NCBI RefSeq assembly: GCF_003148805.1
Contig: NZ_QGGX01000015.1
Span: forward strand, 84,510 to 148,509
Origin: Aminobacter sp. AP02
Lineage (GTDB): Bacteria > Pseudomonadota > Alphaproteobacteria > Rhizobiales > Rhizobiaceae
Direction of reading: 5' to 3'
DNA length: 64,000 bases
The translations under genes were made by a program, and so were the position numbers. The notes under the pieces are model-generated. The model searched no databases and had not been told where the DNA came from. It saw nothing but the letters and a program-made list of their open reading frames with translations. The stretch's first letter is position 1. The number at the start of each line of letters is the position of its first letter. This document shows, piece after piece, positions 35,178 to 44,805 of the stretch.

Positions 35178-35232
35178 CAGCCCGATCCGCCGTCGCGGTC
35201 GTTTCGACAACCGCGACGACCGGAATAGTTAA

Positions 35233-36537
35233 ATGCTTGATATCAAATGGATTCGCGAGAACCCCGCAGTGCTGGCCGAAGCCTTGGCCAAGCGCGGCCA
35301 GTCGGACGTCGCTGCGAAGTCGACGGTTGAAGACCTGATCGCCAAGGACGAGGCGCGCCGCGCCCATGTCTCCAAGCTGCAGGAGGCGCAGGAGCGCCGC
35401 AATGCTGCTTCCAAGGAAATCGGCAACGCGATGCGCGCTGGTGATTCCGCGCTCGCCGAGAAGCTGAAAAGCGAAATCGCCGAGATCAAAGGCTTCATCC
35501 AGGATGGCGAGGGCCGCGAGCGAGAGCTCGACAAGGCGCTCAATGACGCACTGGCCGTCATTCCCAATGTCCCTTTGGAAGGTGTTCCGGTCGGCAAGGA
35601 CGAAACCGGCAATGTCGTGCTGCGCATGGTTGGCACGGTTCCGCCACGCCCCAACTGGGTGAAGGAACATTTCGAGATCGGCGAAACTCTCGGCCTGATG
35701 GACTTCGAGCGCGCCGCCAAGCTTTCCGGCTCGCGCTTTACCGTGCTCAAGGGCCAGCTTGCACGCCTTGAGCGCGCGCTCGGCCAGTTCATGCTCGACC
35801 TGCACACGTCGGAGCACGGCTACACCGAGGTGCAGCCGCCGCTTCTGGTTCGCGATGAGGTGCTGTTTGGTACCAACCAGTTGCCCAAGTTCGAAGAAGA
35901 CCTGTTCTTCGTGGCGCATGGCGACAGCCGTCTCGGCCTAATCCCGACCGCAGAGGTGCCGCTGACCAATCTGGTGCGCGAGGAAATCCTGGCGAGCGAG
36001 CAACTGCCACTCCGCATGACGGCACTGACGCCGTGCTTCCGCTCGGAAGCAGGGTCCTCCGGGCGCGATACGCGTGGCATGCTGCGCCAGCACCAGTTCT
36101 ACAAGGTCGAGCTGGTTTCGATCGTCGATGCCGAAAGCGCACTTGCCGAGCACGAGCGCATGACCGAATGCGCGGAAGAAGTTCTGAAGCGCCTCGGCCT
36201 GCCGTTCCGCACCATGGTGCTGTGCACCGGCGACATGGGCTTTGGCGCGCGCAAGACCCACGACATCGAGGTCTGGCTCCCGGGTCAGAACACCTATCGT
36301 GAAATCTCGTCCTGCTCGGTCTGTGGCGATTTCCAGGCACGCCGCATGGATGCCCGCTATCGTCCGAAAGAAGAGAAGGGCACGCGTTTCGTGCACACAC
36401 TCAACGGCTCGGGCGTGGCTGTCGGCCGTGCGTTGATCGCGGTGATCGAAAACTACCAGAACGAGGACGGCAGCGTAACGATTCCTGAAGTCCTGCGTCC
36501 TTACATGGGTGGTCTCTCCAAGATCGAAATGAAGTGA
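35233..36537 (+). CDS. serS: Seryl-tRNA synthetase
   Basis: The 434-aa class II synthetase has the N-terminal coiled-coil arm that binds the tRNA-Ser variable loop (about residues 30-105), then the catalytic motifs: [18 protein letters not shown], the motif 2 loop with [20 protein letters not shown], and motif 3 ([20 protein letters not shown]). It follows tatC by 55 bases and precedes surE by one base. Confidence 0.98.
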   Translation: MLDIKWIRENPAVLAEALAKRGQSDVAAKSTVEDLIAKDEARRAHVSKLQEAQERRNAASKEIGNAMRAGDSALAEKLKSEIAEIKGFIQDGEGRERELDKALNDALAVIPNVPLEGVPVGKDETGNVVLRMVGTVPPRPNWVKEHFEIGETLGLMDFERAAKLSGSRFTVLKGQLARLERALGQFMLDLHTSEHGYTEVQPPLLVRDEVLFGTNQLPKFEEDLFFVAHGDSRLGLIPTAEVPLTNLVREEILASEQLPLRMTALTPCFRSEAGSSGRDTRGMLRQHQFYKVELVSIVDAESALAEHERMTECAEEVLKRLGLPFRTMVLCTGDMGFGARKTHDIEVWLPGQNTYREISSCSVCGDFQARRMDARYRPKEEKGTRFVHTLNGSGVAVGRALIAVIENYQNEDGSVTIPEVLRPYMGGLSKIEMK

Positions 36538-36538
36538 C

Positions 36539-37297
36539 ATGCGTATTCTGCTGACCAACGACGACGGCATCCACGCTGAGGGCCTTGCCTGCCTGGAGCG
36601 GATCGCCAACCAGCTATCGGACGATGTCTGGGTGGTGGCGCCGGAGACCGACCAGTCGGGTTATGCGCATTCGCTGTCGATCTCCGAGCCGCTTCGGCTG
36701 CGCAAGATCAGCGACAAGCACTATGCTGTGAACGGCACGCCGACCGATTGCGTTATCATGGGCGCGCGCAAGATTCTGCCGGAGCCACCGGACCTGATCC
36801 TGTCGGGCATCAATTCGGGGCTCAACGTCGCCGACGACGTGACTTATTCAGGAACCGTGGCCGGTGCCATGGAAGGAGCGCTGATTGGAATTCGCTCGAT
36901 CGCGCTCAGCCAGGCCTACGTGTATGAGAACGATGAGCGCATCGTGCCTTATGAAACGGCCGAAGCGCTGGCGCCGGCGCTGTTGCAGAAGTTGATTTCG
37001 ACGGAACTGCCAATCGGCGTGCTGCTCAACGTCAACTTCCCCAATTGCCCACCCGAAGAGGTGACGGGACCCGTCGTGGCCAGCCAGGGCAAGTTGTCCT
37101 ATGGCATCTGGGTCGAGGAACGCCGCGACGGACGCAGCTTGCCTTACTACTGGCTACGTTTCGGCCGCGACGAGCCGGTGTTGAAGCCAGGTACCGACCT
37201 TCATGCCGTGCGCAACAAGCAAATCTCCGTAACTCCGCTCAAGCTCGACATGACGGCGCATGAACTGCGCGACCAATTGGCCAAGGCTATTGCATGA
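36539..37297 (+). CDS. surE: 5'/3'-nucleotidase SurE
   Basis: The 252-aa phosphatase starts [16 protein letters not shown], the metal site with paired Asp residues. Further family marks are [28 protein letters not shown] and [20 protein letters not shown]. It removes phosphate from nucleoside monophosphates and some polyphosphates. The start follows the serS stop by one base and its stop overlaps pcm, so serS-surE-pcm form a unit. Confidence 0.97.
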   Translation: MRILLTNDDGIHAEGLACLERIANQLSDDVWVVAPETDQSGYAHSLSISEPLRLRKISDKHYAVNGTPTDCVIMGARKILPEPPDLILSGINSGLNVADDVTYSGTVAGAMEGALIGIRSIALSQAYVYENDERIVPYETAEALAPALLQKLISTELPIGVLLNVNFPNCPPEEVTGPVVASQGKLSYGIWVEERRDGRSLPYYWLRFGRDEPVLKPGTDLHAVRNKQISVTPLKLDMTAHELRDQLAKAIA

Positions 37298-37947
37298 ACA
37301 TGATGTCGGACGACCGTGAAGGCTTTGCCGCCTTTCTGCTTCGCCTGCGTGGGCGCGGCATCGTTCCGAAAAGCCTGATTGCCGCCTTCGAGGCGACGCC
37401 CAGGCGTGATTTCATCTCCGGCCAGTTTCATTCCATGGCCTGGTCGGATCGCATGCTGCCGATCGAGTGCGGCGAGGCCATCGAAGGCGCCGATCTCCAG
37501 GCCGCGGTGATTGCGGCGCTCAACATCGAACAGGGTAACCGCGTGCTCGAAGTCGGCACCGGTTCGGGCTATACGGCGGCCGTCATGGCGCGGCTTGCCG
37601 GGCGTGTCGTCACTGTAGAACGGTTCAAGACTCTGGCCGAACAGGCGCGTCAGCGCTTCGAACTGCTCGGCATCAGCAACGCAATGGTCCGTCAGGCCGA
37701 TGGCTCGAACGGATTGCAAGGTGAGGGGCCGTTCGACCGCATCGTGGTGTGGGCGGCCTTTGACAGTCATCCACGCATGTTCGTCGACCAGCTGTCGAGC
37801 GGCGGCACGATGATAGCGCCGATCGGCCCTGAAGAGGGCGAACAGGTGCTGTGTAAACTGACAAAGATCGGCAGCCGCTTCGAGCGCGAAGACCTGGGTG
37901 TCGTTCGCCTGCAGGCCCTGGCACGCGGCGTCGCTGCCGTTCTCTAG
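37294..37947 (+). CDS. pcm: Protein-L-isoaspartate O-methyltransferase
   Basis: The 217-aa enzyme overlaps the surE stop by four bases. It has the SAM motif [35 protein letters not shown] next, and the isoaspartate-binding region with [13 protein letters not shown]. It methylates isoaspartyl residues and starts their repair. The surE-pcm pair is widespread and often linked to stationary-phase survival. It is the canonical copy; a diverged relative is at 11024. Confidence 0.96.
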   Translation: MNMMSDDREGFAAFLLRLRGRGIVPKSLIAAFEATPRRDFISGQFHSMAWSDRMLPIECGEAIEGADLQAAVIAALNIEQGNRVLEVGTGSGYTAAVMARLAGRVVTVERFKTLAEQARQRFELLGISNAMVRQADGSNGLQGEGPFDRIVVWAAFDSHPRMFVDQLSSGGTMIAPIGPEEGEQVLCKLTKIGSRFEREDLGVVRLQALARGVAAVL

Positions 37948-38117
37948 GCAAAATTTCTCCGACAGATCGAGCTTGAGGCTGGCCTTGGTCTGGCGAGGGG
38001 CCATGCCGTGCCCTGGCTTGTGAAGCATTTGATTTATTTGATCCTCTTAACCGACCAGTAACATTAACGCGCTTTAATCAAGCCTAGTTGGTATCGGGTA
38101 AAGCGCGGGTCGGTGCG

Positions 38118-39401
38118 ATGCGTTTCAGTATTTTGAAGGCGAATAAACGCTCTCTGGCGCGCGGTGGCGCCGTTCTGCTGGTTGCCGGCATGGCAGCAGG
38201 GTGCAGTTCAGGAGTGTCGCGATTCGGCGGCGGCGGCGTCGACGATATTTTTACGGCATCGACGCCCAACCAGCGGTCGATCATCAACGATCAGCAGCAG
38301 CCCTATCCGGGCGATCCGCAGATGGCGGCAGCGCCGGTAGCGCCCAGCAGCTCGGGTTCGGTCAGCCGTGGCAGCCTCCAGCCTGTGTCGTCGCAGCCTC
38401 TGCCGGCACCAGTTGCTCAAGCTCCTGCCCTCGCTCCAGCCCCTGTTCGCACGGCCCAGGCACCTGCATCGGCACCTGTCCTCGCCACGGCCGGTACGCT
38501 AACCCAGCCGCAGACCGCGCAAGCGGAGCAAAACACCCTCAAGGTTCCAACCAAGAAGCCTTTGCCGGCCAATCCGCCGCTGTCGACAGACAAGGTGGCG
38601 GTGTTGCCGCAGCAGCCCAAGACCAGGGAAGGTGCTGTCGCTCAGCTCGACGCATCGGCCGACAAGAATGCCAGACCGGCGGGCGCTGGTGGTGGCTACA
38701 AGGTTGTCGAAGGCGATACGCTCAACCGTATCGCCAGCAAGCTCGGCGTCACGACCGCCGCCCTCAAGGAGGCCAATGGCCTGCAGGACGGTCGCATCCG
38801 TATCGGTCAGTCGCTGAAGGTACCTGGGGCTGCCACGAGCGTGGCCGCAGCCAAGCCTGCAGCCGTCGATCCTGTGGTTACAAGCACGCCGGCTCCGGCC
38901 AAGCCGGCCGTGGCCGCTGCCAAGCCAGCGGCTGAAGCGCCCACCGTTGCTTCCTACACGCCACCAAAGAAAGACAAGCTGGTCGAGCAAGCTGAAGAAT
39001 CTTCCGTACCTGCCCCGAACGCCACCGGCATTGATCGCATGCGTTGGCCAGTGCGCGGCCGGGTGGTCTCCAACTACGGCAAGGGTGGCGGCAAGGCCAA
39101 TGACGGCATCGACATTTCAGTTCCGGAAGGCACACCCGTCAAGGCGGCCGAGAATGGCGTCGTCATCTATGCCGGCGACGGGCTCAAGGAATTCGGCAAC
39201 ACAGTGCTTGTGCGCCACGAGAACGGACTGGTCACCGTCTATGGCCATGCCAGCGAGCTGAAGGTCCAGCGCGGCCAGAAGGTCAAGCGGGGCGACGAGA
39301 TCGCGCTTTCGGGCATGAGTGGCAGTACCGACGCACCGAAGTTGCACTTCGAAGTGCGCAAGAATTCCACGCCGGTCGATCCGAGCGGCTATCTCGAATA
39401 G
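38118..39401 (+). CDS. LysM and LytM (M23) lipoprotein, NlpD/DipM-like amidase activator
   Basis: ATG 38118 gives a 427-aa lipoprotein: signal with AGMAAGC lipobox (about Cys28), a long Pro/Ala/Gln linker, one LysM domain (YKVVEGDTLNRIASKLGVTT, about residue 195), a second linker and a C-terminal LytM domain. The first zinc His of active M23 peptidases (H-x-G-x-D) is replaced by Asn (ANDGIDIS), while YGHASEL and KLHFEVRK remain. The domain should thus be inactive and work as an amidase activator in septum splitting. It follows surE-pcm, as nlpD does in other bacteria. Confidence 0.92.
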   Translation: MRFSILKANKRSLARGGAVLLVAGMAAGCSSGVSRFGGGGVDDIFTASTPNQRSIINDQQQPYPGDPQMAAAPVAPSSSGSVSRGSLQPVSSQPLPAPVAQAPALAPAPVRTAQAPASAPVLATAGTLTQPQTAQAEQNTLKVPTKKPLPANPPLSTDKVAVLPQQPKTREGAVAQLDASADKNARPAGAGGGYKVVEGDTLNRIASKLGVTTAALKEANGLQDGRIRIGQSLKVPGAATSVAAAKPAAVDPVVTSTPAPAKPAVAAAKPAAEAPTVASYTPPKKDKLVEQAEESSVPAPNATGIDRMRWPVRGRVVSNYGKGGGKANDGIDISVPEGTPVKAAENGVVIYAGDGLKEFGNTVLVRHENGLVTVYGHASELKVQRGQKVKRGDEIALSGMSGSTDAPKLHFEVRKNSTPVDPSGYLE

Positions 39402-39426
39402 CGCATCGTAGTGTCTGATTTCCTGC

Positions 39427-39459
39427 GCCCGTCCCGATCAGGGGCGGGCGTCTTCGTTT
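39427..39459. terminator. Hairpin terminator between convergent genes
   Basis: GCCCGTCCC pairs with GGGGCGGGC over nine base pairs with a GATCA loop; GTCTTCGTTT follows on the plus strand. It separates the LytM gene from the AAA protein gene on the other strand. Confidence 0.7.
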
Positions 39460-39466
39460 GGAGAGA

Positions 39467-40339
39467 TCAATCCTTGAGCGGCTTGCCGAGGCGGCCAGCC
39501 AGGTCCTGGATGAATTGCCAGGCAACGCGGCCCGAGCGGCTGCCGCGCGTCGTTGCCCATTCCAGCGCTTCGGCGCGCAGCGATTCCGGATCGCTGCCGA
39601 GGCCGTGGTAGCTGGCGTAGCCGTTGACCATGTCGAGATACTCGTCCTGCGAGCACTTGTGGAAGCCGAGCCACAGGCCGAAGCGGTCCGACAGCGATAC
39701 CTTTTCCTCAACTGCTTCCGACGGGTTGATCGCCGTCGAGCGCTCATTGTCGATCATGTCGCGTGGCAACAGGTGCCTTCGGTTCGACGTCGCGTAGAAG
39801 ATGACGTTCGCCGGCCTGCCCTCGACGCCGCCCTCGAGGGCTGCCTTCAGCGACTTGTATGAGGTGTCGTCATGGTCGAACGACAGGTCGTCGCAAAACA
39901 GGATGAAGCGATAGGGCGCTGCCTTGAGCAGGTTCATCAGCTTGGGCAGCGTGTCGATGTCCTCGCGGTGGATCTCGATCAGCTTAAGTGGAGCTACAGT
40001 CTTGCCCGAGGCGTTGATCGTGGCGTGTGCCGCCTTGACCAGCGATGACTTGCCCATGCCGCGCGCGCCCCACAGGAGCACGTTGTTGGCGGGCAGGCCG
40101 CCCGCGAAGCGCTCGGTGTTGTCGACGAGGATGTCGCGGACGCGGTCGACGCCCTTGATCAGGCCGATGTCGACGCGGTTCACCCGCTGTATGGGTTCGA
40201 GAAAGCCCGGATCGGCTGCCCAGACATAGCAGTCGGCGATGGCGATGTCGGTTTCAGGGACGGACGGAGGCGCAAGCCTGGATACCGCGGCGATCAGAAG
40301 ATCCAGCTTGGAGTTGAGCGCTTCGATGGTCTTTTCCAT
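39467..40339 (-). CDS. DUF815 family AAA-type ATPase
   Basis: The 290-aa protein has Walker A LLWGARGMGKSSLV (about residues 105-118), Walker B RFILFCDDLSFD and sensor-like NVIFYATSNRRHL. An N-terminal helical segment (about 1-25) precedes the domain. DUF815 proteins are widespread in alpha- and betaproteobacteria, and their target is unknown. It is divergent from yajC. Confidence 0.92.
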   Translation of the reverse strand: MEKTIEALNSKLDLLIAAVSRLAPPSVPETDIAIADCYVWAADPGFLEPIQRVNRVDIGLIKGVDRVRDILVDNTERFAGGLPANNVLLWGARGMGKSSLVKAAHATINASGKTVAPLKLIEIHREDIDTLPKLMNLLKAAPYRFILFCDDLSFDHDDTSYKSLKAALEGGVEGRPANVIFYATSNRRHLLPRDMIDNERSTAINPSEAVEEKVSLSDRFGLWLGFHKCSQDEYLDMVNGYASYHGLGSDPESLRAEALEWATTRGSRSGRVAWQFIQDLAGRLGKPLKD

Positions 40340-40520
40340 GGCTAATCCCGTCAGTCTCTAGATAATACCTGTGCGCGACGCTGTAACACGCTCAAATTGC
40401 GCGGAAAAGCGCCACGGCTTGGGCCAAGCGTAGTTGCATTGGTGGCATGAGCGACTATATTCCGCGCACATTTCCGGGGGACCGATGTGCGGTATCCCGA
40501 TACTTTCTCAGGAGACATTC

Positions 40521-40859
40521 ATGTTCGTCACGCCGGCATACGCACAGGCCACCGGGGCTACGCCCGACGTTCTCGTCAGCATTCTGCCGTTTGTGCTGAT
40601 CTTCGTGATCATGTATTTTCTTATCATTCGCCCGCAGCGTACCCAGCTCAAGAAGCGCGGTGAAATGCTTTCGGCGATCCGCCGTGGCGATACGGTTGTC
40701 ACCGGCGGCGGTTTCGTCGGCAAGGTGACCAAGGTCATCGACGACAACGAACTCGAGGTTGATCTGGGCAACGGCCTCAAGGTGACGGCGCTGCGCGCGA
40801 CCATCTCCGACGTTCGGGTCAAGGGCGAGCCGATCGCCAACCAGAACGCCAAGAAATAA
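40521..40859 (+). CDS. yajC: Preprotein translocase subunit YajC
   Basis: ATG 40521 with AGGAGA upstream gives 112 aa; the upstream frame is rejected. One membrane helix (VSILPFVLIFVIMYFLIIRP) is followed by QRTQLKKRGEMLSAIRRGD and TVVTGGGFVGKVTKV, the family signature. It joins SecDF in the holo-translocon. secDF follows 150 bases later. Confidence 0.96.
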   Translation: MFVTPAYAQATGATPDVLVSILPFVLIFVIMYFLIIRPQRTQLKKRGEMLSAIRRGDTVVTGGGFVGKVTKVIDDNELEVDLGNGLKVTALRATISDVRVKGEPIANQNAKK

Positions 40860-40920
40860 CTTGGGGCGTCGTGCGTCCGAAAGCGCGCACAAAGTTCGCT
40901 CCAAGTATTTGTATGTAGTA

Positions 40921-40957
40921 TCGGCTTTCCGAAAATTGATTCCGATTTTCGGGCCGA
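40921..40957. repeat. Palindromic intergenic repeat upstream of secDF
   Basis: TCGGC...GCCGA outer arms and CCGAAAAT...ATTTTCGG inner arms form a long hairpin. The core matches the element at 33570. There is no T run, so it is not a simple terminator; it could act on yajC mRNA stability. Confidence 0.6.
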
Positions 40958-41009
40958 TGCTGTAGTCGAGGCGAGACCACCACCTTCACGCCTTACCGGA
41001 CGAGGCCAA

Positions 41010-43577
41010 ATGCTCTATTTTTCGCGCTGGAAGACAATCTCGATCTGGGCCGTGGTGCTCCTCGGGATACTCTTCACCATCCCCAACATGCTGACCCAGT
41101 CTCAGCTCAATTCCCTTCCGGGGTGGTTTCCCAAGCGCGCGCTGACACTTGGCCTCGACCTTCAGGGTGGTTCGCACATCCTGCTGTCCATCGACAGGCA
41201 GGATTTGATCGACGAGCGTCTGCAGGCGACCCGCGACGACATCCGCACCATGCTGCGCGATGCCAAGGTCGGCTACACAGGCCTGACAGGTACGGGTAGG
41301 ACGATTCAGGTCCGCATCACCGATCCGAACGAGCTCGAAGCAGCGAAAAAGGCACTGGCGACGCTGATCGCGCCGATTTCGTCGAGCATGTTCGGCACCG
41401 GTTCGGTGAGTGAACTGGCGCTCGACGAGCCTGAGCCCGGCCTGCTGCGCTACACGCTGACGGACGCCGGCATCGATTATCGCGTCAACAACGCGGTCAC
41501 CCAGTCGATCGAGGTCATCGGTCGCCGCGTCAATGAACTCGGTACCACCGAGCCGATCATCCAGCGCGCGGGTGCTGACCGTATCCTGGTTCAGGTTCCG
41601 GGACTTCAGGATCCGACCCGTCTCAAGGAAATTCTCGGCAAGACCGCCAAGCTGACCTTCCAGATGGTCGACCAGTCCATGTCGCCGCAAGAGGCGATGC
41701 AGGGCCGTCCGCCGGCCGGCTCGACTGTGATGTATTCGCAGGACGATCCGCCTGTTCCGTATCTGATCGAAAATCGCGTCATCGTATCGGGCGAAAATCT
41801 CACCGACGCCCAGGCGACCTTCGACCAGCGCACCAATGAGGCTGTCGTTTCGTTCCGCTTCGACGGAAAGGGCGCATCGCGCTTTGGCCAGGCCACCCAG
41901 CAGAATGTAGGCAAGCTCTTTGCCATCATCCTCGACAATCAGGTGATTTCGGCCCCGCGCATCAACGAACCGATCCTCGGCGGCTCGGGCCAGATTTCCG
42001 GCAACTTCACCGCTGAAAGCGCCAACGACCTTGCCGTGCTGCTGCGCGCCGGCGCGCTGCCGGCCGATCTGACAATCGTCGAGGAGCGCACAGTCGGTCC
42101 GAGCCTGGGCGCGGACTCGATCGCGGCTGGCAAGTTCGCCTCGATGATCGCCGGTATACTCGTCGTTGGCTTCATGCTGGTTGCCTACGGTACCCTCGGC
42201 ATCATCGCCAACATTGCCCTTGCCGCCAACGTGGCGCTGATCATCGCGATCCTGTCCATCCTGGGCGCAACGCTGACGATGCCAGGCATCGCCGGTATCG
42301 TCTTGACGGTCGGCATGGCGGTCGACTCCAACGTCATCATCTACGAACGCGTGCGCGAGGAGCGGCAGCTCGGCCGTTCGCTGGTTCAGTCCCTCGATTC
42401 TGGCTTTTCGCGCGCGCTGGCGACCATCGTCGACGCCAACTTCACCACCTTCATCGCTGCGCTCATCCTGTTCTACCTCGGTTCCGGCCCTGTGCGCGGT
42501 TTTGCCGTTACCCTTGCCATCGGTATCGTGACCACGGTCTTCACCGCCTTCACACTGACCCGTTGGCTGGTTTCGATCTGGCTGCGCCGTGCCAAGCCCA
42601 AGGAATTGCCCAAGGGCTTCGTCCGTTTCGTACCGGACAACACCAACTATTCCTTCATGGGACTGCGTCGTTACGCTTTCGCTCTGTCGGCAGCAGCCTC
42701 GCTGGCGGCGATGGCCCTGTTCTTCACCATCGACATGAACTACGGCATCGACTTCAAGGGCGGCACCAGCCTGGAGGTCCAGGCCAAGAGCGGTGATGCA
42801 AGCTCGTCCGACGTGCGCGCCCGGCTGAGCGAACTCAACATCGGCGACGTCCAGGTCCAGGAGTTCGGTGCGGCAAACACGTTGCTGATCCGCGTCGAAG
42901 GCCAGAAGGCCGGCGACAATGCCGAGCAGAGCGTGGTCGAGAAGGTCCGTGGCGAACTCGCCAATGACTACGACTTCCGGCGTGTCGAATCTGTCGGCCC
43001 TACTGTTTCGAACGAACTTGCCTGGTACGGCACGCTTGGCGTGCTGGCTTCGATGCTGGCGATGTTGATCTACATTTGGTTCCGCTTCGAGTGGCAGTTC
43101 GGCATTGGCGCGATCCTCGCCACCGTTCACGACGTGACCATGATGGTCGGCCTTTATGTCATCACCGGCATCGAGTTCAACCTGACCAGTATCGCGGCGA
43201 TCCTGACAATCGTCGGCTATTCGATCAACGATACCGTCGTGGTCTACGACCGCGTCCGAGAAAATCTGCGCAAGTACAAGAAGATGCCGATCGAGCAGTT
43301 GCTCGACCTGTCGATGAACCAGACGCTGTCGCGTACGGTACTGACAGGCCTCACCACGCTGCTCGCCCTGATTTCGCTCTACCTGTTCGGTGGCGAGGTT
43401 ATCCGGTCCTTCACGCTCGCCATGATCTTCGGCATCGTGGTCGGCACCTACTCATCGATCTTCGTTGCCGGTCCGTTGCTCATCCTGTTCAGGTTGCGCC
43501 CGGCAGGTGTCGATGCCGACGACAAGGGCAAGGACAAGCCGGCGGTGCCGGCTACCGCTCACACGACCAAGTCGTAG
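41010..43577 (+). CDS. secDF: SecDF, fused protein-export membrane protein
   Basis: The 855-aa protein joins SecD (about residues 1-525) and SecF (about 545-845) in one chain. The SecD part has the periplasmic P1 domain and motifs LGLDLQGGSHILLSID and GMAVDSNVIIYERVREE; the SecF part has IDFKGGTSLEVQ and GYSINDTVVVYDRVRENLRK. About 12 membrane helices are expected. It uses the proton gradient to pull translocating chains out. The fusion is usual in rhizobia. Two small genes follow at close spacing. Confidence 0.96.
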   Translation: MLYFSRWKTISIWAVVLLGILFTIPNMLTQSQLNSLPGWFPKRALTLGLDLQGGSHILLSIDRQDLIDERLQATRDDIRTMLRDAKVGYTGLTGTGRTIQVRITDPNELEAAKKALATLIAPISSSMFGTGSVSELALDEPEPGLLRYTLTDAGIDYRVNNAVTQSIEVIGRRVNELGTTEPIIQRAGADRILVQVPGLQDPTRLKEILGKTAKLTFQMVDQSMSPQEAMQGRPPAGSTVMYSQDDPPVPYLIENRVIVSGENLTDAQATFDQRTNEAVVSFRFDGKGASRFGQATQQNVGKLFAIILDNQVISAPRINEPILGGSGQISGNFTAESANDLAVLLRAGALPADLTIVEERTVGPSLGADSIAAGKFASMIAGILVVGFMLVAYGTLGIIANIALAANVALIIAILSILGATLTMPGIAGIVLTVGMAVDSNVIIYERVREERQLGRSLVQSLDSGFSRALATIVDANFTTFIAALILFYLGSGPVRGFAVTLAIGIVTTVFTAFTLTRWLVSIWLRRAKPKELPKGFVRFVPDNTNYSFMGLRRYAFALSAAASLAAMALFFTIDMNYGIDFKGGTSLEVQAKSGDASSSDVRARLSELNIGDVQVQEFGAANTLLIRVEGQKAGDNAEQSVVEKVRGELANDYDFRRVESVGPTVSNELAWYGTLGVLASMLAMLIYIWFRFEWQFGIGAILATVHDVTMMVGLYVITGIEFNLTSIAAILTIVGYSINDTVVVYDRVRENLRKYKKMPIEQLLDLSMNQTLSRTVLTGLTTLLALISLYLFGGEVIRSFTLAMIFGIVVGTYSSIFVAGPLLILFRLRPAGVDADDKGKDKPAVPATAHTTKS

Positions 43578-43583
43578 GTTGGT

Positions 43584-43970
43584 ATGGCAGGGTTGATCAT
43601 TCGCGAGGCGCATTTCCCGGGACGGGCGCCCGTCGACGCTTATGGCGACGGCGGTTTCCGTTTCGCCGACATGTCGCATCGGGGTTCGATCCTGTGCCTG
43701 CCGTCAGGGATCTATGGATGGCAGCCAGCAGATCCCCTGGCGCTGAAGCCGTCGGATTTCGAAAAGCTCTTCGCCGAGGCCGGGCAGGTAGAGATCCTGC
43801 TCGTCGGCATGGGCAAGGAATTGCGGCGCTTGCCCGAGGCACTCAGGGCGGCGCTCAAGGACGCCAGGATTTCGGCCGATCCAATGTCGACGGGGGCTGC
43901 CGTGCGTACCTACAACGTGCTGCTTGCGGAAGATCGCGCCGTGGCCGCTGCCTTCATTGCTGTCGACTGA
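43584..43970 (+). CDS. Mth938-like domain protein (NDUFAF3 family)
   Basis: The 128-aa protein begins six bases after secDF. It has the Mth938/DUF498 fold marks: VDAYGDGGFRFADMSHRGSI, CLPSGIYGW and the ILLVGMGKELRRLPEALR strand-helix. The human homologue NDUFAF3 assembles respiratory complex I, and conserved linkage to SecD/SecF has been noted in bacteria. The next gene is related to NDUFAF6, another assembly factor. A bacterial role in complex I assembly is inference. Confidence 0.87.
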   Translation: MAGLIIREAHFPGRAPVDAYGDGGFRFADMSHRGSILCLPSGIYGWQPADPLALKPSDFEKLFAEAGQVEILLVGMGKELRRLPEALRAALKDARISADPMSTGAAVRTYNVLLAEDRAVAAAFIAVD

Positions 43971-43972
43971 CC

Positions 43973-44803
43973 GTGAGCGAGGCAAACGACGCGGCGAAGG
44001 CCCTAATGGACGCGGTGCGCACGGCCGACCGCGACCGCTATCTTGCGGCGCTCTACGCGCCTGAAGACAAGCGTCAGGCCGTTCTGGCGCTCTATGCCTT
44101 CAATGCCGAGATATCGGGCATTCGCGACCGCGTCAGTGAGCCGATCCCCGGCGAGATCAGGTTGCAATGGTGGCGCGATGTCATTGCCTCAGGCAACAGG
44201 GATGCCGGCGCTGGGCATCCGGTCGCCACGGCACTGATGGCGGCGATCGAGACCTACAGCCTTCCGTCCGCTGCCTTCGAGAACTATCTCGAAGCCCGCA
44301 TTTTCGACCTCTACGACGACCCGATGCCATCGCGTACCGACCTCGAGGGATATTGCGGCGAAACCGCCTCAGCGCTAATCCAGCTTGCCGCTTTGGTGCT
44401 CGATGCCGATGAGGCGCCGAAGCAAGCGGAGCTGTCAGGTCATGCCGGCTGTGCCCAGGCGATTACCGGATTGCTGCGGCTGCTGCCGATCCATCGTGCG
44501 CGCGGCCAGTGTTATGTGCCCAGGGACATTCTGTCTGCTGCTGGGACGACTCCGGAGGAGTTCGTCGCGAACGCCGCAGCACAGTCGTCACGGCATGCCG
44601 TCGAGGCCATGGCCGCACTGGCGCGTGAGCACCTCCGGGCATTTGAACGCGGCGTTAAGGATCTGCCTGTGGCGCTTCGTCCGGCTTTCCTGCCACTTGC
44701 CCTGACCCCGACCTATCTCGACCGATTGGGACGTGGCAAGGATGGCATGTCGTCGCTGCGCAAGCACCTGCTGATGCTGAAGGCCGCATCACGCGGCTGG
44801 TAA
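43973..44803 (+). CDS. Squalene/phytoene synthase family protein (NDUFAF6-like)
   Basis: GTG 43973 begins two bases after the previous stop (276 aa). The prenyltransferase-like helical fold is clear: YLAALYAPEDKRQAVLALYA, EIRLQWWRDVI and YCGETASALIQLAAL. The canonical synthase DxxxD motifs are weak: FDLYDDPM stands in for the first, and GLLRLLPIHRARGQCYVP covers the second region without a clear aspartate pair. That favours the non-catalytic NDUFAF6-type branch over carotenoid or hopanoid synthesis. Confidence 0.86.
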   Translation: MSEANDAAKALMDAVRTADRDRYLAALYAPEDKRQAVLALYAFNAEISGIRDRVSEPIPGEIRLQWWRDVIASGNRDAGAGHPVATALMAAIETYSLPSAAFENYLEARIFDLYDDPMPSRTDLEGYCGETASALIQLAALVLDADEAPKQAELSGHAGCAQAITGLLRLLPIHRARGQCYVPRDILSAAGTTPEEFVANAAAQSSRHAVEAMAALAREHLRAFERGVKDLPVALRPAFLPLALTPTYLDRLGRGKDGMSSLRKHLLMLKAASRGW

Positions 44804-44805
44804 GA

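Noticed and set aside
33615..35210. 531-codon minus-strand open frame opposite tatB and tatC
   Set aside because: Both Tat genes are certain on the plus strand. The opposing frame is Ala/His/Arg-biased and has no ribosome site.
40986..43130. 714-codon minus-strand open frame opposite secDF
   Set aside because: It is the antisense shadow of a strongly conserved gene in high-GC DNA and has low-complexity, charged composition without family marks.
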